In this document: positions 18,712-28,434 of the stretch, one piece after another
Layout of the letters: each line of letters starts with the position of its first letter
Numbering within the stretch: position 1 is the first letter of the stretch
Assembly: GCA_950096985.1 (NCBI GenBank)
Contig: CATNBA010000010.1
Location: 1 to 61,499, forward strand
Direction: 5' to 3'
DNA: 61,499 nt
Source: an uncultured Candidatus Melainabacteria bacterium
Lineage (GTDB): Bacteria; Cyanobacteriota; Vampirovibrionia; Gastranaerophilales; Gastranaerophilaceae
Program-made: the position numbers and the translations under genes
Notes under the pieces: model-generated
Seen by the model: the letters and a program-made list of their open reading frames with translations, nothing else
What the model was told of the DNA's origin: nothing
Database searches by the model: none

Positions 18712-21291
18712 ATGAAAAAGTCAGAAATCAATTATATCAATAGCGCTGACATTAAAGTGGAAGAGCTGACACCCGCAATGGGTGAATATTTGAAAATAAA
18801 ACACCAAAATCTTGATAAAATTTTACTATTCAGACTTGGTGACTTTTATGAAACTTTCTTTGAAGATGCTGTTATTATGTCCAAAGTTCTTGAAATAACA
18901 TTGACAGGACGTGAGCAGGGAAAATTTGGAAGAATACCGCTTGCAGGAATTCCTGCAAAAGCCGTAAACGGTTATATTGAAAAACTTGTACAAAAAAATT
19001 ATAAAGTCGTTATATGCGACCAGCTTGAAGATCCTAAATTTGCCAAAGGCATTGTAAAAAGAGGTGTCACACGTATCATTACTTCGGGAACTTTAACTGA
19101 AAGTGATATGCTTAATCAGAATTCAAACAATTATATTTGCGCTTTATTTAAAGATGAAAAAAGCGGTCAATGGGGATTTTCATATGCGGATATATCAACT
19201 GGAGAATTTAAAGTTACACAATCTTCTTTTGAACTTATTCTTGCAGAACTCATAAGAATATCACCGTCTGAAGTAATTGGACCATCTAAAAAACAAGATA
19301 TTCAGCCATTCCAAATTGTTCCTGAAGAAAAAATTGATTTGCCTGATGAAATTACTAAAGTTTATAACTGTTCAAAAATTCCTGCATCTGTATTTAACGA
19401 AAATTTTGCAGAAAACAATCTTAAAGCTGTATTTGAGGCAAACAGCCTGGAGTCTTTCGGATACAGCAGATATAAGCTGGGTTTCAGATGTGCAGGCGCA
19501 TTGCTTGCTTATATATGGGAAAACTTGAAAGAAAATGTTCCCAAATTTGAAAGAATTGAACCTTATGAACTTTCAGAGTATATGATTTTAGACGGCAGCA
19601 CCAGAAGAAACCTTGAACTTACACAAACATTACGTGATAAAAATAAATTTGGTTCATTATTATGGGCTGTTGACAAAACAGGCACAAATATGGGGGCAAG
19701 ACTACTTAAAAATTGGATTTGCCAGCCTTTAAAAAATGTAAAAGAAATTCTTAAACGTCAGGATGCAATTACTGAACTTATTGAAAAAAATGATGAGAGA
19801 ATAAATTTAATAAATTTGCTTGAACAGGTTACAGATATTCAAAGACTTGCAACACGAATGTCAAACAGTTCTGCAAACCCGAGAGATTTTGTAAGCTTAA
19901 AATCAACTCTTGTTCTGCTTCCTGAACTTATTGAGGCGACAGCAGGATTTGAATATAACCCGCTGGAAACAATTGTCCAATATAAAGATGAAATAGCAGA
20001 ATATACTGATATCATTGAAAGAACAATTAATGATGATAATACACCAAATCTTATTAAAGATGGAAATATAATAAAAGAAGGTGTGTCTGGCGAACTGGAC
20101 TATTTACGAAGTTTGTTAACGGGCGGTGAAACTTGGATTGAACAATTTGCCGAACATGAAAGAGAAAGAACCGGTATAAAATCTTTAAAAGTTGGATTTA
20201 ATAAAGTTTTTGGCTATTTTATTGAAATTTCAAACTCTTATCTTAATCAAATTCCTGAAGGTTATATCAGAAAACAAACTTTAAGTAACGGCGAAAGATT
20301 TATTACTGAGGAATTAAAAAAGCATGAAGATGAAGTCCTAAATGCCAGATTTAAATCAACAGCACTTGAATATAAGCTTTTCTGTGAGTTTAGAGAATAT
20401 TCAAAAGAATTTGTTTCTAAAATAAGAGAAATTGCAGAATGTATTGCTAAATGTGATGTATACACCAGTCTTGCAACTGTTGCTGTTGAGAATAATTTTA
20501 TAAAACCTATAATTGATGAATCCGATGATTTTATTGTTAAAAACGGACGTCATCCTGTTTTGGAAAAAATTCTTCCTCTTGGAGAATATGTATCAAATGA
20601 TTTGGAATTAAAATGTAATTCAACAGATGCAACACAATTTATGATTTTGACAGGTCCTAACATGGCCGGGAAATCTACTTATATGCGTCAAAATGCTCTT
20701 ATTGCAATACTTGCACAGATTGGTTCCTGGATTCCGGCCGATTATGCCAAAATAGGTATTATCGATAAGATTTTCACACGCGTTGGAGCATCTGATGATT
20801 TGACACTTGGACAATCTACATTTATGGTTGAAATGATTGAAACCGCTTGTATACTAAACTCTGCAACTGATAGAAGTTTTGTTCTTCTTGATGAAATTGG
20901 CAGAGGCACAAGCACATACGACGGCGTTGCAATTGCTTGGTCAGTTGCTGAATATATTGCAACAAAAATTAAGGCCAGATGTATTTTTGCAACACATTAT
21001 CATGAATTGAATGTTATGACTAAGACTTATCCGCAGATAAAAAACTTTAGAATAACTATCAGTGAAGAAAACGGTGAAATTGAGTTTTTACGTAAAGTAG
21101 TACAAGGTGGAGCAAGTAAAAGTTACGGTATACAAGTAGCAAAAATGGCAGGCTTACCAAATGCTGTTATTAAGCGTTCACAGGACTTAATGAACAGAAT
21201 GCAAAAAGACAATGCGCAAAACTTAGCAACACGAAAACGTTCCGCAGATGTTCCTGCTATTGATGTTCCACAGTTGAATTTATTTAATTAG
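18712..21291 (+). CDS. mutS: DNA mismatch repair protein MutS
   Basis: The 859-aa protein shows the mismatch-reading FYE motif at residues 45-47, the Walker A motif GPNMAGKST near residue 648, the DEIGRGTSTYDG Walker B/signature region and FATHYHEL. It recognises mispairs and recruits the downstream repair machinery. The ATG at 18712 is chosen over a TTG 36 nt upstream because the extra residues are hydrophobic and unlike MutS. There is no ribosome site. An extended -10 (TGTTATATT) ends about 12 nt before the ATG and a TATTAT ends 7 nt before it, so a leaderless or near-leaderless mRNA is likely. Confidence 0.97.
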   Translation: MKKSEINYINSADIKVEELTPAMGEYLKIKHQNLDKILLFRLGDFYETFFEDAVIMSKVLEITLTGREQGKFGRIPLAGIPAKAVNGYIEKLVQKNYKVVICDQLEDPKFAKGIVKRGVTRIITSGTLTESDMLNQNSNNYICALFKDEKSGQWGFSYADISTGEFKVTQSSFELILAELIRISPSEVIGPSKKQDIQPFQIVPEEKIDLPDEITKVYNCSKIPASVFNENFAENNLKAVFEANSLESFGYSRYKLGFRCAGALLAYIWENLKENVPKFERIEPYELSEYMILDGSTRRNLELTQTLRDKNKFGSLLWAVDKTGTNMGARLLKNWICQPLKNVKEILKRQDAITELIEKNDERINLINLLEQVTDIQRLATRMSNSSANPRDFVSLKSTLVLLPELIEATAGFEYNPLETIVQYKDEIAEYTDIIERTINDDNTPNLIKDGNIIKEGVSGELDYLRSLLTGGETWIEQFAEHERERTGIKSLKVGFNKVFGYFIEISNSYLNQIPEGYIRKQTLSNGERFITEELKKHEDEVLNARFKSTALEYKLFCEFREYSKEFVSKIREIAECIAKCDVYTSLATVAVENNFIKPIIDESDDFIVKNGRHPVLEKILPLGEYVSNDLELKCNSTDATQFMILTGPNMAGKSTYMRQNALIAILAQIGSWIPADYAKIGIIDKIFTRVGASDDLTLGQSTFMVEMIETACILNSATDRSFVLLDEIGRGTSTYDGVAIAWSVAEYIATKIKARCIFATHYHELNVMTKTYPQIKNFRITISEENGEIEFLRKVVQGGASKSYGIQVAKMAGLPNAVIKRSQDLMNRMQKDNAQNLATRKRSADVPAIDVPQLNLFN

Positions 21292-21309
21292 CGAATGGAG
21301 GTTTTAATT

Positions 21310-21980
21310 ATGTTAAAAATTATTTCTGAAAATTGCCCCCCCCCCGAAAGGATGGCACTTTAAAGGGATTTACGCTTGCTGAAGTTTTAATTACTCTGGG
21401 CATTATTGGGGTTGTTGCGGCATTAACCATGCCTACATTAATTGCATATCATCAAAAACAAGTAACAGTTAACAAACTTAAAAAATTTTACACTAATATA
21501 AACCAGGCTGTTAGACTATCCGAATTAGAAAATGACAGCAGTGAATTCTGGGAATACCCCGATAATAATTATGAGAATAATAAAGCTTTTTTTGAAAAAT
21601 ATATTGGCAAATATATGCAATACGTATCTATTGAACCTTCCAAAATAGGGGATTATAGCAATATACTTGTAAAATTTGCTGACGGCTCAGCCGCTGCATT
21701 CCGCACAGATAAAAACGGGACAGATATAAACTTTATCACTGAGGCTTCAAGTATTAAGACAAAAAATCCAAAAAGAAATTCATTTGGCTTTATGTTAAAT
21801 AAAAAACTGTCAATCGGGGCTAAAACTATGGTTGAGCCCTATACTTTTGAATGGGATGGCACACGCGAACATTTAATATCACATCCGCGATATGGTTGTA
21901 GCCAAAATGGATTAGGCAGCTATTGCGCAAAATTAATTCAATATGATGGTTGGCAAATTTCCAAAGACTATCCCTGGTGA
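21310..21980 (+). CDS. Type IV prepilin-like protein, out of frame at a C10 tract
   Basis: A strong ribosome site (GGAGG at 21297-21301) precedes ATG 21310, but that frame reads MLKIISENCPPPERMAL and stops at 21363. The pilin body lies in the other frame: LKGFTLAEVLITLGIIGVVAAL is cut here to its key part GFTLAEVLITLG, a class III/IV prepilin signal, followed by a soluble domain ending DGWQISKDYPW. A run of ten C (21336-21345) separates the two. Eleven or eight C would join them into a 223-aa or 222-aa protein. The only in-frame start as sequenced is a TTG at 21333 without a ribosome site. It is either phase-variable and OFF here, weakly expressed from TTG, or a sequencing error in the run. 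Confidence 0.8.
21336..21345 (+). repeat. Homopolymer C10, candidate phase-variation tract
   Basis: Ten C lie within the first 10 codons of the prepilin gene. The tract is embedded in ATTG-C10-GAA, shared exactly with the tract at 25652-25661. Confidence 0.8.
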
Positions 21981-21986
21981 TAGATA

Positions 21987-23102
21987 TTAAACCAAATTTT
22001 TATAATGTTCATTATAGAAATCGCCAAAACGATCTTCAAGTATTGCTTGACGACATTGTTGTGAGAATTCCACAAGGAATTGAATATTATGTATAGACAA
22101 CAAGGTTGATGCAGTACTTTCGCCACATCTCCAAAGATGTCTGATATAAGCACGTGAATGATTTTTACAAGCATAACAACTACATCCTTCTACAAGAGGA
22201 CGAGGGTCATCAGAGTACTTTTGAGTTTTAATATTAGATTTGCCATCCCATGTAAAGAATGACCCGTGACGGGCATTACGCGTCGGCAAAACACAATCAA
22301 ACATATCAATACCGCGCTTAATTCCATCCAATAAATCTTCCGGAGTTCCCACACCCATAAGGTAACGCGGTTTATATTTAGGTAACAATGGTGCTGTGAA
22401 TTCGGTAAAATGGTTCATAATGTCTTTTGTTTCCCCAACACTTAAACCTCCGATAGCATAACCTGCAGCGTCATAAGATGAAATGACAGATGCACTCTCA
22501 CGTCTTAAATCATCAAAAAAAGCTCCCTGAACAATCGGAAAAAGCGCTTGACGCGGATTAGTTTTAGCTTTAAAACATCTTTCAAGCCATCTGTGAGTAC
22601 GCTCCATTGCTTTTTTTGCAGTATCATAATCACACGGGAAAGGCGCACACTGGTCAAATGCCATAATAATATCCGCTCCGATATCCTGTTGAATTTCCAT
22701 TGAAACTTCAGGATTTATAAAATGTTTTTTACCGTCTTTAGGGTCACGGAATTCGACCCCATCCTCAGTAATTTTATTTAAATGTGCAAGCGAAAATACC
22801 TGAAATCCGCCGGAATCTGTTAAAACTGGTTTATGCCAGTTCATCCAGTTATGAATACCGCCAAATTGTTTAATTAACTTTGTTCCTGCTCTTAAATATA
22901 AATGATAAGAATTTGAAAGCATAATTTGTGCACCTGTATCTACAATTTGGTCAGCTGTAAGAGTTTTTACAGCTGAATTAGTACCTACAGGCATAAATAT
23001 AGGAGTTTTAACAATACCGTGAGGAGTTGTTAAAATACCTGCTCTAGCACCGGTTTGTGCACATTCATGAACAAGTTCATAATTAAAAAATTCGTTTTCC
23101 AC
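21987..23102 (-). CDS. tgt: Queuine tRNA-ribosyltransferase
   Basis: At 371 aa this is a full-length bacterial-type TGT. It shows MLSNSYHLYLRAG, LTDSGGFQVFSL, GGLSVGE, MGVGTPEDLLDGI and the zinc site CSCYAC...H near the C-terminus. It exchanges guanine at tRNA position 34 for a queuine precursor. The start is a GTG at 23102, 5 nt after the ndk stop, with no clear ribosome site, so it probably relies on coupling to ndk. Confidence 0.97.
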   Translation of the reverse strand: MENEFFNYELVHECAQTGARAGILTTPHGIVKTPIFMPVGTNSAVKTLTADQIVDTGAQIMLSNSYHLYLRAGTKLIKQFGGIHNWMNWHKPVLTDSGGFQVFSLAHLNKITEDGVEFRDPKDGKKHFINPEVSMEIQQDIGADIIMAFDQCAPFPCDYDTAKKAMERTHRWLERCFKAKTNPRQALFPIVQGAFFDDLRRESASVISSYDAAGYAIGGLSVGETKDIMNHFTEFTAPLLPKYKPRYLMGVGTPEDLLDGIKRGIDMFDCVLPTRNARHGSFFTWDGKSNIKTQKYSDDPRPLVEGCSCYACKNHSRAYIRHLWRCGESTASTLLSIHNIQFLVEFSQQCRQAILEDRFGDFYNEHYKNLV

Positions 23103-23107
23103 TTTTC

Positions 23108-23578
23108 TTAGTCGTCCAGTTTTTCGATAACTATTTCAGCCATGTTATCATATTCATCACATATTTCGTTTTCATCAAAATAAATGGCAATTTCTCTTTC
23201 GGCACTTTCTTCGCTATCTGAACCGTGAACAACATTATATTCTTTTACTAAGGCAAAATCAGCACGAATAGTACCAACCTGAGCTTCAAGAGGTCTTGTT
23301 GAACCCATAATTTGTCGAGCACCTGCAATGCAGTCATAGCCTTTCCAAACCATAGCAACAATAGGACCGCTTTGAATATATTCAATTAATCTGTTATAGA
23401 ACGGTTTACCTTTGTGTTCACCATAATGTTTTTCAGCCATATCAGGAGTAACATCAAGCATTTTTAAACCGATAAGTTTAAAACCTCTGTTTTCAAAGCG
23501 TTTCATAATCTCGCCAACTAAACCTCTTTTAACTCCATCAGGTTTAACTGCTATAAATGTTCTCTGTTCTGTCTGCAT
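23108..23578 (-). CDS. ndk: Nucleoside diphosphate kinase
   Basis: The 156-aa protein carries the active-site histidine in NVVHGSDS, with FIAVKPDGVKRGLVGEI and MGSTRPLEA. It transfers the terminal phosphate between nucleoside triphosphates and diphosphates through a phospho-histidine. ATG 23578 is chosen because GGAGG lies 7 nt upstream; the longer frame begins inside that ribosome site. It is directly upstream of tgt. Confidence 0.97.
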   Translation of the reverse strand: MQTEQRTFIAVKPDGVKRGLVGEIMKRFENRGFKLIGLKMLDVTPDMAEKHYGEHKGKPFYNRLIEYIQSGPIVAMVWKGYDCIAGARQIMGSTRPLEAQVGTIRADFALVKEYNVVHGSDSEESAEREIAIYFDENEICDEYDNMAEIVIEKLDD

Positions 23579-23618
23579 GTGAAATCCTCCATTCAAGCTT
23601 ATCTTATCATAAATATAA

Positions 23619-24926
23619 CTATTTTTCCATACTCTTAATATTTTTAAAAAGCATAGATACCATTATCATACAAAGAATAACCGCTGCCGAACATAGTCCG
23701 TACCAAAAGCCTTTTAAGTTCATATTAAAATGAAATGCAAGTGTGTATCCTAAAGGAATAGAAATCAGCCAATAAGCGATAAAATTAGATAATAACACAA
23801 CTCCTGTTTTTTTAATTCCTTTAAATATCCCGGATAATGCGACCTGTAAACCGTCAAATACTTGAAATACAGCTAATATATAAATTACGGGAACAGATAT
23901 CTTAATAAGAGTGCTGTCTTGCGTAAATAAACTGACCAGGAAATGGGGGAAGGTAGCAAAAATCATAGCACTACATGCCATAAAACCTACAGAAATTACC
24001 ACTCCTACAAATGAATATTTTTTTAAATCATTAATATTGCCTGCCCCGTTTGCAAATCCAACTTTAACAGCAATCGCATTTGATATTGCCAATGGCACCA
24101 TAAATGATACAGTAGTCAAAGTACAAACAAGATTTTGCGCTGCTGCATATACACCGGATACTCTGCCCATCAAAATTGCAACACTGTTAAATGCAATAAA
24201 TTCAATTAATATCGCACAGGAAATAGGAATGCCTATTTTAATTAAACTTTTATAATAATCAAAATCTTTGTAATTTTTAAAGTTCATAAGCTTGAAACAA
24301 TAAATTAAAAGTACAAGCCCCATAAAATACCTTACAACAAAACTTGCAATAGCAAGCCCTAAAACACCCAAAGATGGTATTGGGCCAAACCCGAATACAA
24401 GTATTACGTTTAATAAAATATTTAAAAATACAGCAAATGCTGTCACAAGGTTCGGAAATAAAACTATCTCAAATGCCTGTAAAAATTCTTTTACGGCAGC
24501 GTGCAAATATCCGCCGAATGTTGCAAATGCAGTAACAAACATATACTGTTTAATCATTGGCACAAGGTGCGGTTCAAAATGCATTAAATCTATTAAAGGA
24601 ATAAAAGCAAGCACTGCAAACATCACAAGAACAGCAAGAAACATTGAAAATCTAAGCGTCGGATAAAAATATTTTTTAGCGCTTTTATTTTCTCCGCGGT
24701 AATTTGATAACAAGGGCGATACACTTACAATCAAACCGATACCGAATGTTTGAATACAATTGGTAATAGCAGTAGCAATAGAAATTGCCGCCAAAGTATC
24801 GGTCGAATGCCTTCCTGCAATCAAAACATCTCCTGCACCAATCAGAATAAATCCAAGATTTCCCATAATAATCGGCAGGGCAATGTTTAAAAGTTCTTTT
24901 ACATAATATTTGAATTGATTACTCAT
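23619..24926 (-). CDS. MATE family efflux transporter
   Basis: The 435-aa protein is almost entirely hydrophobic, with about twelve membrane segments in two homologous halves, and matches the MATE/NorM family (IALPIIMGNLGFILIGAGD near the N-terminus and QVFDGLQVALSGIFKG in the second half). It exports cationic compounds in exchange for sodium or protons. The start was set to the ATG at 24926, which lies 9 nt after a TATACT -10 box with TTGATA 16 nt further up (24963-24958). There is no ribosome site, so the mRNA is probably leaderless. The substrate is unknown. Confidence 0.9.
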   Translation of the reverse strand: MSNQFKYYVKELLNIALPIIMGNLGFILIGAGDVLIAGRHSTDTLAAISIATAITNCIQTFGIGLIVSVSPLLSNYRGENKSAKKYFYPTLRFSMFLAVLVMFAVLAFIPLIDLMHFEPHLVPMIKQYMFVTAFATFGGYLHAAVKEFLQAFEIVLFPNLVTAFAVFLNILLNVILVFGFGPIPSLGVLGLAIASFVVRYFMGLVLLIYCFKLMNFKNYKDFDYYKSLIKIGIPISCAILIEFIAFNSVAILMGRVSGVYAAAQNLVCTLTTVSFMVPLAISNAIAVKVGFANGAGNINDLKKYSFVGVVISVGFMACSAMIFATFPHFLVSLFTQDSTLIKISVPVIYILAVFQVFDGLQVALSGIFKGIKKTGVVLLSNFIAYWLISIPLGYTLAFHFNMNLKGFWYGLCSAAVILCMIMVSMLFKNIKSMEK

Positions 24927-24966
24927 ACGAAAATAAGTATAGCATATCAAAGATTAATATCAAGCA

Positions 24967-25679
24967 TTACCAAGGATAATCATCTTTTATCTGCCATCCG
25001 TCATGAAATATCAAAGCTCCACAATTAATCCTTAAATTTGCCGGGTTATCTTTATTGCATTTATAAACAGATGTATTCATAATACCTTCTCGAGTGTCAC
25101 CACCCCAGTTAAAAAAGGCGAGCTTATTTGAATACATATCAAAGTTTAGAACAAAATCATTTTTAGAATAATTTACAAGATTGCTAGGGGTATAAACATT
25201 ACTTAAAGTTGTAACAGCTTTTTTATCATTATTTATATTAACATACATATACATAGCTGATGGCGGTTTACCTTCCGCAGATGCTCCATCCAATTTAAAC
25301 CCGATAACTATACCATTCTTAAGCTGTATATAGTATCTATTATTCTGTATACCTTCATCAATATATTGTATATAGGGTAAAATATATTCATGGACAATCC
25401 GCTTCACATTATTTACATCATAAGACAAGCCTAAATCCCATTCTTGGAAATCTCCGCCTTCAGACTGCGCTGTAACCATAGCTTGTGACATAACAGAATA
25501 AACATATTTTAATTTTGTAACTACTTGTTGTTTTTTATAATTTGCAACAAGATTTGGGATTGTTAAAGCTGCAACAACACCAATTATACCCATAGTGATT
25601 AACACTTCTGCTAATGTAAAACCAAAACGTAAAGGAGTTAAGCTGTGATTGCCCCCCCCCCGAAGATGTAATTTTTCAT
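24967..25679 (-). CDS. Type IV prepilin-like protein, out of frame at a G10 tract
   Basis: ATG 25679 has a GAAGGAG ribosome site, but as sequenced its frame reads MKNYIFGGGAITA and stops. The prepilin signal GFTLAEVLITMG lies in another frame after ten G (C on the plus strand, 25652-25661). Eleven or eight G would give one 237-aa or 236-aa protein. No ATG, GTG or TTG lies in the pilin frame between the tract and the signal; the first is a GTG inside the signal at 25605, which would destroy it. The C-terminus DGWQIKDDYPW matches the first pilin. It lies downstream of accC, separated by a perfect hairpin. Confidence 0.8.
25652..25661 (-). repeat. Homopolymer G10 (C10 on plus strand), candidate phase-variation tract
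   Basis: Ten identical bases lie at codons 7-10 of the second prepilin gene. On the plus strand it is ATTG-C10-GAA, as at 21332-21348. Confidence 0.8.
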
Positions 25680-25696
25680 ATATTTCTCCTTCATTA

Positions 25697-25722
25697 TTAA
25701 GGTCGGAAATATCCGACCTTAA
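25697..25722 (-). promoter_or_regulatory. Intercistronic hairpin accC/prepilin
   Basis: TTAAGGTCGGA (25697-25707) pairs perfectly with TCCGACCTTAA (25712-25722) around a 4-nt loop. It starts 4 nt after the accC stop and is followed on the minus strand by TAATGAAGGAG, the ribosome site of the prepilin gene, with no T-run. Confidence 0.6.
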
Positions 25723-25725
25723 AAT

Positions 25726-27078
25726 TTATTTTTTACCTGTTCTTTTGTAGAAATCTTCAATAAAACCTGTATTGAATTTTCCGCTCATAAATATAGGATC
25801 TTCAATGATTTCCTGGTGGAACGGAATTGTGGTTTCAACACCCGTAATAACATATTCTTTCAATGCTCTATACATTCTGCGTCTTGCCTCATTTCTAGTT
25901 CTGCCCCAACAAATCAATTTACCAATCATACTGTCATAATATGGCGGAATTGCATAATCCTGATAAGCATGAGAGTCAACCCTTACTCCAAATCCGCCCG
26001 GAGTAACGTATCCTGTAATTTTACCCGGATTTGGCATAAAGTCTTTTTCGGGGTTTTCAGCATTAATTCGGCATTCAATAGCATGACCTCTTAAGACAAT
26101 ATCATCCTGAGTGAAATCAAGTTTTTCACCCGATGCAACCAAAATCTGTTCTCTTACCAAATCGATGTTAGAAATCATCTCAGTAACACAGTGTTCAACC
26201 TGAATTCGAGTATTCATTTCCATAAAATACCATTTACCATCATGGTCAAGTAAGAATTCACATGTTCCTGCACCTTCGTAATTAATGGCTTTTGCTGCAC
26301 GAACTGCTGCTGCGCCCATTTCCTTACGAGTTTCTTCATCAATAGCAGGTGATGGAGCTTCTTCCAACAATTTTTGATGACGTCTTTGAATTGAACAATC
26401 TCTCTCACCTAAATGAACAACATTCCCATACTGATCGCCTAAAATTTGAACTTCAATGTGACGAGGATTTTCCAAGAATTTTTCAGCATAAACATCAGGA
26501 TTGCCAAAGAAGTTTTGAGCCTCAGACTGGCATAAATTCATATTAGTTTCTACTTCTTCATCAGAACGGACAATTCTCATCCCCTTACCGCCGCCGCCAG
26601 CAGTAGCTTTCAAAATAATCGGATAACCTGCTTTTTTAGCAAATTCCTTCACATCTTCTGCTGTTTTTAAAATACCTGTACCCGGTGTAACAGGAACATT
26701 ATTTTCAATCATTGTTTTACGAGCAGTAGCTTTATCACCCATTTTACGCATTGCTTCCGCAGTCGGACCGATAAATTTAATACCATGTTTCTCGCAAATT
26801 TCTGCAAAATCAGCTCTTTCTGACATGAATCCGTAACCCGGGTGAATAGCATCCGCACCGGAAACAATTGCTGCAGAAATGATTGCAGGAATACTCAAAT
26901 AACTTTTAGCACTTTGAGCAGGTCCTATACAGTAAGCTTCGGTTGCCAATCTTACATGAAGTGAGTTTGCATCTGCCTGCGAATAAATCGCAACAGTTGG
27001 AATACCCAGCTCTCTGCATGCTCTTATAATTCTTACCGCAATCTCCCCGCGGTTTGCAATTAAAACTTTTCTAAACAT
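25726..27078 (-). CDS. accC: Acetyl-CoA carboxylase, biotin carboxylase subunit
   Basis: The 450-aa protein from ATG 27078 has the classic length and start ([18 protein letters not shown]), the ATP-grasp glycine loop [11 protein letters not shown], and [13 protein letters not shown]. It carboxylates biotin on AccB with ATP and bicarbonate. The longer frame upstream was rejected because AGGG lies a few nt before 27078 and the extra residues are not family-like. It is third in efp-accB-accC. Confidence 0.98.
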   Translation of the reverse strand: MFRKVLIANRGEIAVRIIRACRELGIPTVAIYSQADANSLHVRLATEAYCIGPAQSAKSYLSIPAIISAAIVSGADAIHPGYGFMSERADFAEICEKHGIKFIGPTAEAMRKMGDKATARKTMIENNVPVTPGTGILKTAEDVKEFAKKAGYPIILKATAGGGGKGMRIVRSDEEVETNMNLCQSEAQNFFGNPDVYAEKFLENPRHIEVQILGDQYGNVVHLGERDCSIQRRHQKLLEEAPSPAIDEETRKEMGAAAVRAAKAINYEGAGTCEFLLDHDGKWYFMEMNTRIQVEHCVTEMISNIDLVREQILVASGEKLDFTQDDIVLRGHAIECRINAENPEKDFMPNPGKITGYVTPGGFGVRVDSHAYQDYAIPPYYDSMIGKLICWGRTRNEARRRMYRALKEYVITGVETTIPFHQEIIEDPIFMSGKFNTGFIEDFYKRTGKK

Positions 27079-27144
27079 TTTCCCTATCCTAAAAATGATA
27101 AAAAGTGAATTAAAAAAATCCACTTTTTATCATAAACTATTCTT

Positions 27145-27579
27145 TTATTCTACATACATTAAAACTTGACCGAATTCAACAGGTTGACCATCTGAAACAC
27201 AAATTTCAACGATTTTACCTGAAACTTCAGCCTCAATTTCGTTCATAAGCTTCATAGCTTCAACTATACAAACTACATCACCTTCTTTAATAGTCTGTCC
27301 GACTTGAACAAACGGTTTAGCATCCGGTGATGGAGCTTTATAGAAAGTACCTACCATTGGAGAAGTCAGGGGCTTTCCTTTTTTAACTTCTGCCGGTTTT
27401 TCTACAGAAGCAGCTTGAGGAGCTGAAACCGGAGCAGAAACCGCAGGGGCTGCAATAACGCCTGTAACTTCTTTTCTCAAAGTAATAGCTTGTTCACCGT
27501 CTTCAAGAGAAATTTCCGTTAAAGAGTTGTCAGCTAAAACTTTTGCTAATTTTTCTACATATTCAATATCAAATTTCAT
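27145..27579 (-). CDS. accB: Biotin carboxyl carrier protein
   Basis: This 144-aa protein has an N-terminal helix, a Pro/Ala/Val-rich linker (about residues 45-70) and a C-terminal biotinyl domain with the modification motif EAMKLMNEI. It carries carboxybiotin between AccC and the carboxyltransferase. The ATG at 27579 has AAAGGT upstream; the longer frame lacks a ribosome site. It follows efp by 35 nt. Confidence 0.97.
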   Translation of the reverse strand: MKFDIEYVEKLAKVLADNSLTEISLEDGEQAITLRKEVTGVIAAPAVSAPVSAPQAASVEKPAEVKKGKPLTSPMVGTFYKAPSPDAKPFVQVGQTIKEGDVVCIVEAMKLMNEIEAEVSGKIVEICVSDGQPVEFGQVLMYVE

Positions 27580-27614
27580 TATTTTACCTTTCAAATTTGT
27601 CTTGCTCGCTCGCA

Positions 27615-28172
27615 CTAAGCACGGTCTAAATATTCATTAGTTCTTGTATCTACTCTGATTTGATCTCCGTTTGAAATAAAGAACGGAACGTTAACAACTG
27701 CACCTGTTTCAAGAGTAGCAGGCTTTGTACCGCCTTGAGCAGTGTTGCCTTTTTCAGCCGGAGGAGTATCAGTAACTTCAAGAATAACATGTGAAGGTAA
27801 ATCAATACCGATAATTCTTGAATCGTGCATTAGAATTTGAACAACCATATTTTCTTTCAAATATTTAATTCCATCTCCAATTTGAGCAGCAGTAACCTGA
27901 AGTTGTTCATAAGATTCGTTATCCATCATAACATATTCGTTACCTTCTTTATATAAGTATTGCATTTCGCGTCTGTCTAACATTGCTTTTGCAACCTTTT
28001 CACCTGCGCGGAATGTTTTTTCAACAACCTGTCCTGTTTCAACGTTTTTAAGTTTTGACCTTACGAATGCAGCGCCTTTACCGGGTTTTACGTGCAAAAA
28101 TTCTACAACAGACCACAATCCGTTGTCTAATTGAAGAGTTAAACCTGTTTTTAAATCGTTTACTGAAATCAT
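27615..28172 (-). CDS. efp: Translation elongation factor P
   Basis: The 185-aa protein has the three-barrel length of EF-P. The [12 protein letters not shown] loop holds the tip lysine that may be modified. Domains II-III contain [24 protein letters not shown] and [14 protein letters not shown]. It relieves ribosomes stalled on proline stretches. A GGGG ribosome site precedes ATG 28172. It heads the operon efp-accB-accC, an order common in bacteria. Confidence 0.98.
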   Translation of the reverse strand: MISVNDLKTGLTLQLDNGLWSVVEFLHVKPGKGAAFVRSKLKNVETGQVVEKTFRAGEKVAKAMLDRREMQYLYKEGNEYVMMDNESYEQLQVTAAQIGDGIKYLKENMVVQILMHDSRIIGIDLPSHVILEVTDTPPAEKGNTAQGGTKPATLETGAVVNVPFFISNGDQIRVDTRTNEYLDRA

Positions 28173-28434
28173 ATTTTTCCCCTTTTTAAAAGTATAATCT
28201 TATTTTAACCTGATGTTACCACAAAAATTCCAAACTTCAAACAATTGTTACAATTAAATAACATAGTATCAAATTTTTTAAAACTAAAAAATAATTTATT
28301 TTTCTATGCGCTCAATATTCACAGAATAACCCAATAATCTGCAAATTTGCTGAAACTCTCCAAGTTTTAGGGCGTTATGACCAATTTAAAATCCAGACTA
28401 TCCTTGGTAAAATTTTTCATGTTATTATAAAGTT

